From: Portulaca oleracea
Taxonomy: Eukaryota; Streptophyta; Magnoliopsida; Caryophyllales; Portulacaceae
NCBI GenBank assembly: GCA_029582165.1
Contig: CM055868.1
Location: 8,383,501 to 8,447,500, forward strand
DNA: 64,000 nucleotides
Reading direction: 5' to 3'
Part shown: positions 45,750 to 56,476 of the stretch, piece after piece
How positions within the stretch are numbered: position 1 is the stretch's first letter
How the letters are laid out: each line of letters opens with the position of its first letter
Program-made: the position numbers and the translations under genes
The notes under the pieces: model-generated
Databases searched by the model: none
Told to the model about the DNA's origin: nothing
Seen by the model: only the letters and a program-made list of their open reading frames with translations

Positions 45750-47677
45750 GAAGGGGTGAGTTTATTGAGAAGAAGCCTTCTAGGTAATATCCTTCCTCAC
45801 CTATCTTGTACAGTTAGTAAGTCGGTTTACTTTTCTTCTTTTATTTTCTTTTTGTGAGTTTCTTTTTCTTTTATTTTGGGGTGCTTGCTTACCTATTTCT
45901 GTTTCCATTTGGAGGACACGGCAACCTCTTTGTGTGGGAGTGGGAGGGTAGTATGCATTCCGGTTTGTGAGTCCAAAGAAAAGTTAAAAAAGAGTCGTTT
46001 TGTAAATATTTTAGTTTTTTAATTCTTTAGTCCTTAGAGTCTTGTATAGTTGTTTTTCTTTTTGATCTTGCATGTGAACCATCATACATAGTATGCTTTT
46101 CTTGTTTATTTCTAACCTTGGTGTGATGTTCCTTGGATCGTGGATTGAATATGTTTGATTGAAGACTTCGAGGTAACCTCTTTCCACTCTCTTTATGTGA
46201 ATATATCGATGATCCATGATACATGCTTGATTTTCCTTTTGGGTGGCGAACCCCTTAAGTGTGATTGTTGGAATATTTTGTTGTTGGAGCCGTGTGGGCT
46301 CGGGTCGCCACCACTTTTTATGTGATAAGTGTTTTGTATATATGTTCTTTTTGGTTTTCTACCTTGCTTGTGACACCCTTTTCATGATGAAGACATTGTG
46401 ATATCTTGTGTTGGAGTGGGGGTGCTATTTTCCATTTGTCATGAGTAGATCACCTAGTTTTTGAGTCTTTTGTTTTTGTTTTTCTTAGTTTGTGTCCAAA
46501 AATTTAAAAATATATTTTTTTGTGTGAAAGAAAAAAAAAGGGGGAGAAATGTTGTGAAAAACCCAAAAGTTGTTTTTCTTTTTGAAGATGTTTCCGTTCA
46601 CAGTTGTGTAGATAGTTGTCTAATCAGTTGATTCAATCAGTTAGAAGCGTAGGTATGAATAATGAGGCCTTAGGAAGGATTTTGCCATGACTTATCTCTA
46701 TTAGACCTTTACATGGAATGGGAAAGCGGAATCCTCAAATCTTACACGCTTTGACTGTGTCTTCTTACCTAAGTTAGACAGTTTTAGTTGTTCAATTGCT
46801 TAAGCTCTTAATTAATGCATTAAATAATTATTGTCGGGCCTACCGTCATGGGTTGGTTTGGGTGGATCGGCACCCTATGCCCCTTAAGTGCAATGACTCA
46901 CGTATGGAGAAACCGGCGGGGAGGTAACCCTTTGCGGCGGTGCTTAAATCCCATGAAACCCGACACAAACGCTCTAAAAGACACAATACGGATTGAGTGG
47001 AATAATAGAGCGTAGGTTTTGAAAAAGAAAGAAAGAGCGAGGCAAAGTAAGAAAAAGAAAGAAAAGAGAAATAAAGAGCAAAGTAAGAAAAAGAAAAGAG
47101 AGTGAAGTTAAGAAAAAGAAAGAAAAGAGAGGTTGAAAGAAAGACCAAGAGTGAAGTAGGATAGATAATCCCGAGCTTGAGCATGAGAACAACTTTGATT
47201 GTCTGGTTTAGGATAGGAAGGACCGACTAGAGCCCACTTGCACATATGCACGAGGTGTTTTGCTCATCAGGAAGTGTTTTGGTTCAAAATCTTAAAGATT
47301 GGTTGTTTTCCAACCTTCGTGTCTTAATTTGTTTATACTTGCTTCTTCCAATTGATTGTTGAGGCGGGTTTGGGAACTAGGTGCATGATTGGGGACGGGA
47401 ATATTTTCTTTGCTTTCGTTTTGTTTCATTTTTCAGTTTTCACTTCTTTTTCTTTCCCCTTTTTCTTTTCTCGTGGCTTTTGTGGGCATAGTTGCTATAA
47501 ACCCTCACGAGACCTACCTCGTCCACCCGGGCTACCGGGGGGTTTAAAGGGCTTGATGCATATGCTAAATGCATCCGCGATTCCTGTGAAAGTGAGTTAG
47601 GGTTTTTAGTTTTTCTTTTTAGTCCTTTCCTTTGTTTTTAGTTTGCTCGGGGCGAGCAAACCCTTGTGTTGGAGTGG
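45750..47677 (+). other. Non-coding 3' part of internal region 1
   Basis: About 1.9 kb with no pol-like coding. It holds a long purine-rich tract of GAAAAAGAAAGAAAAGAG units (46,960-47,150) and a perfect hairpin TTTGCTCGGGGCGAGCAAA at 47,642-47,660, 17 bp before LTR 2. TTGGAGTGG directly before the LTR may be a weak polypurine tract. Confidence 0.7.
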
Positions 47678-49566
47678 TGTTCGGCCTCGTTTCGAGCCGA
47701 ATTTCTTCTCTTTTATAGGGTATTCTTGCTTATCTTTAATAACTATTTTAGTAGTTTTATTGTGTTTTTACCCTTTTATTAGATTTTATAGCTTTTTATT
47801 ATTTTAGTTATTATTATCATTAAAATGAATTAAAAATGTAAATATTAGAAATAAATAAATTAAATACCTAAACCTAATCTAATTGGCCCAATTCCTATTT
47901 TCTCTCCTTCCTTTCCCTCTTCTCCTACTTCTCTACCAAAGAAACCAGCCCATACCCTAACTCTAAAACCCGCTAACCTAGATACCCGAAACCCAACTAC
48001 CCGCCCATTTACCCAGTAGAATAAAAACTCACCAAACCCTAATTCCCTCATTCCCATTTCTTTCTTGCCTTCGTCCCTTTCCCTTTCTCCTCTCTGGTTC
48101 TCTTTCTCTCTGTCTCTTTGCATTGTGCAAACCAACTTCAACCTCCACCATTTCCTTCTCTCATCTTATCATCTCGTTCATCTCTTCCATCTCATCTCTT
48201 CTTCTTCTCTTCCTTTTCTCATTTTCTCGAATTTCTCATCACTCACTCTCTTTCTCCTATTGCAGATTCGGTTGACAACCAACGAAGAAGAGGCGCACAC
48301 CATCGTCAACGCAGACCATCTTCGTCTAACCATCGATTGCATTTACACCATCCATCTTGAAGAAAATCGGCTTGGATTGAAGGAGGAGAGATCGGTTTCG
48401 ACTATAAAAGAGGATGAAGGAGCGATTCGAAAGGCAAGCAAGGAGGTTTCGGCCTTCATTTTAGGGTTAGAATTAGATTAGGTTTAATTCTTGATTTTAT
48501 TTTCAGTTTTGAATCTCTATTTCGGTTTTGCTTTCAATCGATTCTAGGTTTGCTCTTTAATGGTTGAGATTTCGATTCTGGGATTTGGTATTTTGTTATT
48601 GAATTGGTTGAGTTATTGATTTCTGGGAATGAATGTTGAAGGATTTTGTATGTAGTTATTATCTCAGTTTAATTGTTGTTTGAATCTATGGTTGATGGTA
48701 TTAGACTCATTTTGCCCCTGTTCTTGATAGCTCGATTTTCTGTCTCTTCTCTGTCTCGGCTTCTATTTCTCTTCATCTTCCCCTGCTTCCTCTGCTCGGT
48801 TAATGGGCAGTAGGAAGTTTAATCCCTATTCTTACCATTTGTTGTTTGGTCGTACAGTAGATTAGAATTAGGTTTCTTAGGTTTTGGTCCTTTGTTAAGA
48901 TCAGTTTTAATCTAGGATTAGATTTAGGGTTAGTCCTTAGAGTTAATAGGGTTTTTAGTGCATTTGGTCGTTAGTTAAAGTTAGGTTTATTAGAGTAATT
49001 CAGTTTAGGGTTAAGTCTTATTAAGATTAGTTTTAGTGTTAGGTTTCTAGGGTTGGTTAAGTGTTATTAAGTTTTCATTAGTTTTTATTAGGGTTTTGTT
49101 TAGGGTTTGTTTAAGTCAATTTTCCCTAAAGTCTTTATTAGTATTAGCCACAAAACAATCCAACTATTAGTGAGGAGGAGGGCTAAGGATCACAAATTCC
49201 ACTCTCAAGTGGGGATTTGGGGATTCTTAGTAATCCAATTCACGCTTTCTTATTTGTTCGGGAGAAAGTTTAAGGTGAAGGATTTAATTGAAGTTTAGAT
49301 CATCAAAGGTATAGTCTCTTGTTCCTAATTTCATATTAGTTTTAGTTTAATTGCTTTCTTAATTTCATGTTTTTAATTGCTTTCATCTTTTATTGCTTTC
49401 TTAATTATTATCATGTCTAGGTTAGTTTATTGCTTTATTTACATAATTGCTTTCCGCATTGAGAAAAACCCCTTTACACAAACCGATTATCCTTAATCAA
49501 GCCTCACACCCATCCCTGTGGACCGACAACCTAAACTTATAAAACCACAAAAATTACAACCGAACA
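47678..49566 (+). repeat. LTR 2 of the array (1,889 bp)
   Basis: TGTTCGGCCTCG to CCGAACA. It is shared by units 1 and 2. It is shorter than the others, mainly through many one-base losses in C, G or A runs between 47,930 and 48,450 (for example ACCAAAGAAACCAGCCC against GCCCAAAGAAACCCAGCCC). Confidence 0.93.
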
Positions 49567-49567
49567 A

Positions 49568-49585
49568 TGGCGTCGTTGCCGGGGA
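49568..49585 (+). other. Primer-binding site, unit 2
   Basis: TGGCGTCGTTGCCGGGGA, identical to unit 1. Confidence 0.8.
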
Positions 49586-49674
49586 TGGCGTTATTTGGTA
49601 GATTAGGTGATTGGTTTGTATGTAAATAGTTTAATTGCTTTCTTGATTATGTTAGAAAAATGTAGCACAAAAAC

Positions 49675-51105
49675 TTGAATATCGTAAAAAAAAACAAAAA
49701 AAAAAAAGAGATGGCATGTTTTAGCTTCCCTCAAAATGAGCAAGAATTATTTTGTGATTATCGTGATAGATTAAATGATTATCTTGCTTATTGGGCCACT
49801 CATGGTTATATTTGTTCTAATTGGGAAGTGTTAGTTGTTACTAATGAGGGATTGAATTTCGAGACCCGTTCTCTTCTGAATTACTTTGATTTCAATGTTG
49901 AACATGAGTATCGGGCTTGGGAATTATTTGATTGGTTGTACACGGATACTCGCCAATTTGGGGAGACTTTTTATTCATCGGGTTCTTGTTTTGGTAATCC
50001 ATGTGCTCTTCATGCTCAATTGCACTATGAGAAACGTTATGATCTGTCTCCATGTGATGATGTTGAGTCTCGTCATTTGTGTGTGCATTGTGAATCTCCG
50101 TCTCATGCTTCCGAATCTTGTAGACTAGATAAAATTAGTGCTGAAATAGTTGGTTTACAAGATAGGATGAATAAATGCATGCAAGAATTTGAACACGTGC
50201 TTAAACCTAGGGTGGAAACTTATCTTGCACAATTGGTTTATTCGAATGTTGAAATAGGTCATTTATCGTCTTTGAGTCCTGAAATGCATGACGATTCTTC
50301 TGTATATGATTATGATTATGATGATGACTACTGTAATGGACATAGTTTTGTAAGGAGAATTAGTGATTCCTTAGCTCTAGCCCCACCTAGTGAGCATGAG
50401 GAACAAGATGATTCTGTGTGTGATGATGAAGAACTTGATGACTACATGCTTGATGATGAACCATTGTCCATGTCTTTGTGTGAAGAAAAAGTTGAGATTT
50501 ATGAATGCCATGATGCTTTTGATATAATTGAGCATGATCTTGTTGGGAGTGAAGTTGTATCCTTTGTGATTGAATGTGTGCTAGATACTGATTTATTCAC
50601 TTTCATTGAGAATTATTGCATTAGCGAGGCATTAGCTACCCTTTCTTGTAAATCCGTTGATGTGAAATCTTGTGATGATGAACTTGAGTCTATGGGGATT
50701 GATCCTAAGTGTTTGGACTTGGTTTGTGACAATGATATTTTTTATGGTGATATGCTTTATGAGTCGTTGTTTGCATCCAAGTCTTCCCATGAGCATGTCC
50801 ATGAAAGTGTTGTATTGCCTCCTTCCGTTGATTTGTATACTCAATTTCCATTTGCGAGTCAACGGGAGGACCCTTTTGTCATATCTTCTTTCACTATGCC
50901 TAGGAAAGTCTTGTATATTCATGCAATTCATCATTTCTATGACTTTTCTAAGGCATTTGATAAATTGTTAAGGGCGCTAATGTTTGTTTATATGCCATTG
51001 CGAGTGTGCTCTTACCTACACCATTCTGAGATGCATGAGAGGATGCATGATTTGTTACTCCGGGCGTTGACTGGTTCTGACTTGGTGCCCGATATCGTGA
51101 GGTGA
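49675..51105 (+). CDS. Gag-like protein with CCHC zinc knuckle, unit 2 (476 aa, intact)
   Basis: The frame opens at ATG 49675, but the first 12 residues (lysine-rich, from poly-A) are probably leader; ATG 49711 (MACFSFPQNE, 464 aa) is the better start. Residues 20-100 follow a plant gypsy Gag pattern: a helical stretch with DRLNDYLAYWATHGY, then EGLNFETRSLLNYF, then AWELFDWLYTDTRQF. C136, C139, H144 and C149 make an exact CX2CX4HX4C zinc knuckle (CVHCESPSHASESC), the nucleic-acid-binding signature of Gag nucleocapsid. Residues 151-190 look helical. Residues 205-270 are very acidic (DYDYDDDY, CDDEELDDYMLDDE). The C-terminal 200 residues are unlike any domain I recognise. There is no protease DTG/DSG, YVDD or DDE-type domain. 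It would form or join virus-like particles if expressed. The protein is identical to that of unit 3. Confidence 0.85.
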   Translation: MNIVKKNKKKKEMACFSFPQNEQELFCDYRDRLNDYLAYWATHGYICSNWEVLVVTNEGLNFETRSLLNYFDFNVEHEYRAWELFDWLYTDTRQFGETFYSSGSCFGNPCALHAQLHYEKRYDLSPCDDVESRHLCVHCESPSHASESCRLDKISAEIVGLQDRMNKCMQEFEHVLKPRVETYLAQLVYSNVEIGHLSSLSPEMHDDSSVYDYDYDDDYCNGHSFVRRISDSLALAPPSEHEEQDDSVCDDEELDDYMLDDEPLSMSLCEEKVEIYECHDAFDIIEHDLVGSEVVSFVIECVLDTDLFTFIENYCISEALATLSCKSVDVKSCDDELESMGIDPKCLDLVCDNDIFYGDMLYESLFASKSSHEHVHESVVLPPSVDLYTQFPFASQREDPFVISSFTMPRKVLYIHAIHHFYDFSKAFDKLLRALMFVYMPLRVCSYLHHSEMHERMHDLLLRALTGSDLVPDIVR

Positions 51106-53017
51106 GAAGGGTGAGTTTATTGAGAAGAAGCCTTCTAGGTAATATCCTTCCTCACCTATCTTGTCTGATTAGTAAGTCGGTTTACTTTTCTTCTTTTATT
51201 TTCTTTTGTGAGTTTCTTTTCTTTTATTTTGGGGTGCTTGCTTACCTATTTCTGTTTCCATTTGGAGGACACGGCAACCTCTTTGCGTGGGAGTGGGAGG
51301 GTAGTATGCATTCCGGTTTGTGAGTCCAAAGAAAGAAAAAAAGAGTCGCTTTGTAAATATTTTAGTTTTTAATTCTTTAGTCCTTAGAGTCTTGTATAGT
51401 TGTTTTTCTTTTGATCTTGCATGTGAACCATCATACATAGTATGCTTTTCTTGTTTATTTCTAACCTTGGTGTGATGTTCCTTGGATCGTGGATTGAATA
51501 TGTTTGATTGAAGACTTCGAGGTAACCTCTTTCCACTCTCTTTATGTGAATATATCGATGATCCATGATACATGCTTGATTTTCCTTTTGGGTGCGAACC
51601 CTTAAGTGTGATTGTTGGAATATTTTGTTGTTGGAGCCGTGGGCTCGGTCGCCACCACTTTTATGTGATAAGTGTTTTGTATATATGTTCTTTTGGTTTT
51701 CTACCTTGCTTGTGACACCCTTTTCATGATGAAGACATTGTGATATCTTGTGTTGGAGTGGGGGTGCTATTTTCCATTTGTCATGAGTAGATCACCTAGT
51801 TTTTGAGTCTTTTGTTTTTGTTTTTCTTAGTTTGTGTCCAAAAATTTAAAAATATATTTTTTTGTGTGAAAGAAAAAAAAAGGGGGAGAAATGTTGTGAA
51901 AAACCCAAAAGTTGTTTTTCTTTTTGAAGATGTTTCCGTTCACAGTTGTGTAGATAGTTGTCTAATCAGTTGATTAAATCAGTTAGAAGCTAGGTATGAA
52001 TAATGACAGCCTTAGGAAGGATTTTGCCATGACTTATCTCTATTAGACCTTTACATGGAATGGGAAAGCGGAATCCTCAAATCTTACACGCTTTGACTGT
52101 GTCTTCTTACCTAAGTTAGACAGTTTTAGTTGTTCAATTGCTTAAGCTCTTAATTAATGCATTAAATAATTATTGTCGCCTACCGTCATGGGTTGGTTTG
52201 GGTGGATCGGCACCTATGCCCCTTAAGTGCAATGACTCACGTATGGAGAAACCCCAGGAGGGTAACCTCATAAGGCCGGTGCTTAAATCCCGCAAAACCC
52301 GACACAAACGCTCTAAAAGACACAAAACGGATTGAGTGGAATAAAAGAGCGTAGGTTTTGAAAAAGAAAGAAAAGAGCGAGGCAAAGTAAGAAAAAGAAA
52401 GAAAAGAGAAATAAAGAGCAAAGTAAGAAAAAGAAAAGAGAGTGAAGTTAAGAAAAAGAAAGAAAAGAGAGGTTGAAAGAAAGACCAAGAGTGAAGTAGG
52501 ATAGATAATCCCGAGCTTGAGCATGAGAACAACTTTGATTGTCTGGTTTAGGATAGGAAGGACCGACTAGAGCCCACTTGCACATATGCACGAGGTGTTT
52601 TGCTCATCAGGAAGTGTTTTGGTTCAAAATCTTAAAGATTGGTTGTTTTCCAACCTTCGTGTCTTAATTTGTTTATACTTGCTTCTTCCAATTGATTGTT
52701 GAGGCGGGTTTGGGAACTAGGTGCATGATTGGGGACGGGAATATTTTCTTTGCTTTCGTTTTGTTTCATTTTTCAGTTTTCACTTCTTTTTCTTTCCCCT
52801 TTTTCTTTTCTCGTGGCTTTTGTGGGCATAGTTGCTATAAACCCTCACGAGACCTACCTCGTCCACCCGGGCTACCGGGGGGTTTAAAGGGCTTGATGCA
52901 TATGCTAAATGCATCCGCGATTCCTGTGAAAGTGAGTTAGGGTTTTTAGTTTTTCTTTTTAGTCCTTTCCTTTGTTTTTAGTTTGCTCGGGGCGAGCAAA
53001 CCCTTGTGTTGGAGTGG
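51106..53017 (+). other. Non-coding 3' part of internal region 2
   Basis: Same layout as in unit 1, with the GA-rich tract (52,360-52,490) and the hairpin TTTGCTCGGGGCGAGCAAA at 52,982-53,000. Between 51,100 and 51,700 it differs from units 1 and 3 mainly by one-base shortening of T, G, C and A runs (for example GGGTGCGAACCCTTAAG against GGGTGGCGAACCCCTTAAG). Confidence 0.7.
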
Positions 53018-54937
53018 TGTTCGGCCTGTTTGCGAATTTCTTCTCTTTTATAGGGTATTCTTGCTTATCTTTAATAACTATTTTAGTAGTTTTATTGTGT
53101 TTTTACCCTTTTATTAGATTTTATAGCTTTTTATTATTTTAGTTATTATTATCATTAAAATGAATTAAAAATGTAAATATTAGAAATAAATAAATTAAAT
53201 ACCTAAACCTAATCTAATTGTCCCACTTCCTATTTTCTATCCTTCCTTTCCCTCTTCTCCTACTTCTACCAAAGAAACCCAAATTCATACCCTAACTCTA
53301 AAACCCGCCTAACCTAGATACCCAGAAACCCAACTACCCGCCCCATTTACCCCAGCCGAATAAAAACTCCCACCAAACCCTAATTCCCTCATACCCCCAT
53401 TTCTTTCTTGCCTTTGTCCCTTTCCCCTTTCTCCCTCTCTGGTTCTCTTTCTCTCTGTCTCTTTGCGCAGCCAAACGCACCCCACCAAACCAACTTCAAC
53501 TTCCACCATTTCCTTCTCTCATCTTCTCATCTCGTTCATCTCTTCCATCTCATCTCTTCTTCTTCTCTTCCTTTTCTCATTTTCTCGCGAATTTCTCAGT
53601 CACTCACTCTCTTTCTCCTTTTGCATATTCGGTTGACAACCAACGAAGAAGAGGTGCACACACCATCATCAACGCAGACCATCTTCTGTCTAACCATCGA
53701 TTGCATTTACACCATCCATCTTGAAGAGAATCGGCGGCTTGGATTGAAGGGAGGAGATTGGTTTCGACTATAAAAGAGGATGAAGGAGCATATTCGAAAG
53801 GCAAGCAAGGAGGTTTCGGCCTTCATTTTAGGGTTAGAATTAGATTAGGTTTAATTCTTGTTTTTATTTTCAGTTTTGAATCTCTATTTCGGTTTTGCTT
53901 TCAATCGATTCTAGGTTTGCTCTTTAATGGTTGAGATTTCGATTCTGGGATTTGGTATTTTGTTATTGAATTGGTTGAGTTATTGATTTCTGGGAATGAA
54001 TGTTGAAGGATTTTGTATGTAGTTATTATCTCAGTTTAATTGTTGTTTGAATCTATGGTTGATGGTATTAGACTCATTTTGCCCCTGTTCTTGATAGCTC
54101 GATTTTCTGTCTCTTCTCTGTCTCGGCTTCTATTTCTCTTCATCTTCCCCTGCTTCCTCTGCTCGGTTAATGGGCAGTAGGAAGTTTAATCCCTATTCTT
54201 ACCATTTGTTGTTTGGTCGTACAGTAGATTAGAATTAGGTTTCTTAGGTTTTGGTCCTTTGTTAAGATCAGTTTTAATCTAGGATTAGATTTAGGGTTAG
54301 TCCTTAGAGTTAATAGGGTTTAGGGTCTGTTTGGTCGTTAGTTAAAGTTAGGTTTATTAGAGTAATTCAGTTTAGGGTTAAGTCTTATTAAGATTAGTTT
54401 TAGTGTTAGGTTTCTAGGGTTGGTTAAGTGTTATTAAGTTTTCATTAGTTTTTATTAGGGTTTTGTTTAGGGTTTGTTTAAGTCAATTTTCCCTAAAGTC
54501 TTTATTAGTATTAGCCACAAAACAATCCAACTATTAGTGAGGAGGAGGGCTAAGGATCACAAATTCCACTCTCAAGTGGGGATTTGGGGATTCTTAGTAA
54601 TCCAATTCACGCTTTCTTATTTGTTCGGGAGAAAGTTTAAGGTGAAGGATTTAATTGAAGTTTAGATCATCAAAGGTATAGTCTCTTGTTCCTAATTTCA
54701 TATTAGTTTTAGTTTAATTGCTTTCTTAATTTCATGTTTTTAATTGCTTTCATCTTTTATTGCTTTCTTAATTATTATCATGTCTAGGTTAGTTTATTGC
54801 TTTATTTACATAATTTATTGCTTTCCGCATTGAGAAAAACACCTTTACACAAACCGATTATCCTTAATCAAGCCTCACACCCATCCCTGTGGACCGACAA
54901 CCTAAATTTATAAAACCACAAAAATTACAACCGAACA
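53018..54937 (+). repeat. LTR 3 of the array (1,920 bp)
   Basis: TGTTCGGCCTGTTTGCG to CCGAACA, shared by units 2 and 3. The start lacks the TCGAGCC block seen in the other LTRs. Several substitutions are private to it (for example GAAGAGGTGCACACACC against GAAGAGGCGCACACACC), many of them C-to-T or G-to-A. Confidence 0.93.
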
Positions 54938-54938
54938 A

Positions 54939-54956
54939 TGGCGTCGTTGCCGGGGA
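54939..54956 (+). other. Primer-binding site, unit 3
   Basis: TGGCGTCGTTGCCGGGGA, identical to units 1 and 2. Confidence 0.8.
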
Positions 54957-55045
54957 TGGCGTTATTTGGTAGATTAGGTGATTGGTTTGTATGTAAATAG
55001 TTTAATTGCTTTCTTGATTATGTTAGAAAAATGTAGCACAAAAAC

Positions 55046-56476
55046 TTGAATATCGTAAAAAAAAACAAAAAAAAAAAAGAGATGGCATGTTTTAGCTTCC
55101 CTCAAAATGAGCAAGAATTATTTTGTGATTATCGTGATAGATTAAATGATTATCTTGCTTATTGGGCCACTCATGGTTATATTTGTTCTAATTGGGAAGT
55201 GTTAGTTGTTACTAATGAGGGATTGAATTTCGAGACCCGTTCTCTTCTGAATTACTTTGATTTCAATGTTGAACATGAGTATCGGGCTTGGGAATTATTT
55301 GATTGGTTGTACACGGATACTCGCCAATTTGGGGAGACTTTTTATTCATCGGGTTCTTGTTTTGGTAATCCATGTGCTCTTCATGCTCAATTGCACTATG
55401 AGAAACGTTATGATCTGTCTCCATGTGATGATGTTGAGTCTCGTCATTTGTGTGTGCATTGTGAATCTCCGTCTCATGCTTCCGAATCTTGTAGACTAGA
55501 TAAAATTAGTGCTGAAATAGTTGGTTTACAAGATAGGATGAATAAATGCATGCAAGAATTTGAACACGTGCTTAAACCTAGGGTGGAAACTTATCTTGCA
55601 CAATTGGTTTATTCGAATGTTGAAATAGGTCATTTATCGTCTTTGAGTCCTGAAATGCATGACGATTCTTCTGTATATGATTATGATTATGATGATGACT
55701 ACTGTAATGGACATAGTTTTGTAAGGAGAATTAGTGATTCCTTAGCTCTAGCCCCACCTAGTGAGCATGAGGAACAAGATGATTCTGTGTGTGATGATGA
55801 AGAACTTGATGACTACATGCTTGATGATGAACCATTGTCCATGTCTTTGTGTGAAGAAAAAGTTGAGATTTATGAATGCCATGATGCTTTTGATATAATT
55901 GAGCATGATCTTGTTGGGAGTGAAGTTGTATCCTTTGTGATTGAATGTGTGCTAGATACTGATTTATTCACTTTCATTGAGAATTATTGCATTAGCGAGG
56001 CATTAGCTACCCTTTCTTGTAAATCCGTTGATGTGAAATCTTGTGATGATGAACTTGAGTCTATGGGGATTGATCCTAAGTGTTTGGACTTGGTTTGTGA
56101 CAATGATATTTTTTATGGTGATATGCTTTATGAGTCGTTGTTTGCATCCAAGTCTTCCCATGAGCATGTCCATGAAAGTGTTGTATTGCCTCCTTCCGTT
56201 GATTTGTATACTCAATTTCCATTTGCGAGTCAACGGGAGGACCCTTTTGTCATATCTTCTTTCACTATGCCTAGGAAAGTCTTGTATATTCATGCAATTC
56301 ATCATTTCTATGACTTTTCTAAGGCATTTGATAAATTGTTAAGGGCGCTAATGTTTGTTTATATGCCATTGCGAGTGTGCTCTTACCTACACCATTCTGA
56401 GATGCATGAGAGGATGCATGATTTGTTACTCCGGGCGTTGACTGGTTCTGACTTGGTGCCCGATATCGTGAGGTGA
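55046..56476 (+). CDS. Gag-like protein with CCHC zinc knuckle, unit 3 (476 aa, intact)
   Basis: The predicted protein is identical over all 476 residues to that of unit 2, including the zinc knuckle (C136, C139, H144, C149), the acidic middle and the C-terminal tail ending SDLVPDIVR. The likelier start is the second ATG at 55082 (MACFSFPQNE). Identity of the two ORFs while the flanking LTRs differ suggests either recent duplication or gene conversion, with later damage confined to other parts, or uneven assembly quality. No pol domain follows before the next LTR. Confidence 0.85.
   Translation: MNIVKKNKKKKEMACFSFPQNEQELFCDYRDRLNDYLAYWATHGYICSNWEVLVVTNEGLNFETRSLLNYFDFNVEHEYRAWELFDWLYTDTRQFGETFYSSGSCFGNPCALHAQLHYEKRYDLSPCDDVESRHLCVHCESPSHASESCRLDKISAEIVGLQDRMNKCMQEFEHVLKPRVETYLAQLVYSNVEIGHLSSLSPEMHDDSSVYDYDYDDDYCNGHSFVRRISDSLALAPPSEHEEQDDSVCDDEELDDYMLDDEPLSMSLCEEKVEIYECHDAFDIIEHDLVGSEVVSFVIECVLDTDLFTFIENYCISEALATLSCKSVDVKSCDDELESMGIDPKCLDLVCDNDIFYGDMLYESLFASKSSHEHVHESVVLPPSVDLYTQFPFASQREDPFVISSFTMPRKVLYIHAIHHFYDFSKAFDKLLRALMFVYMPLRVCSYLHHSEMHERMHDLLLRALTGSDLVPDIVR

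Noticed and set aside
49675..56476. Tandem duplication of a host gene coding for a 476-aa protein
   Set aside because: Each ORF lies between LTRs with a primer-binding site, and the whole block has one 5-bp target duplication. The protein has a Gag-type zinc knuckle. This is retrotransposon coding DNA, not a host gene family.
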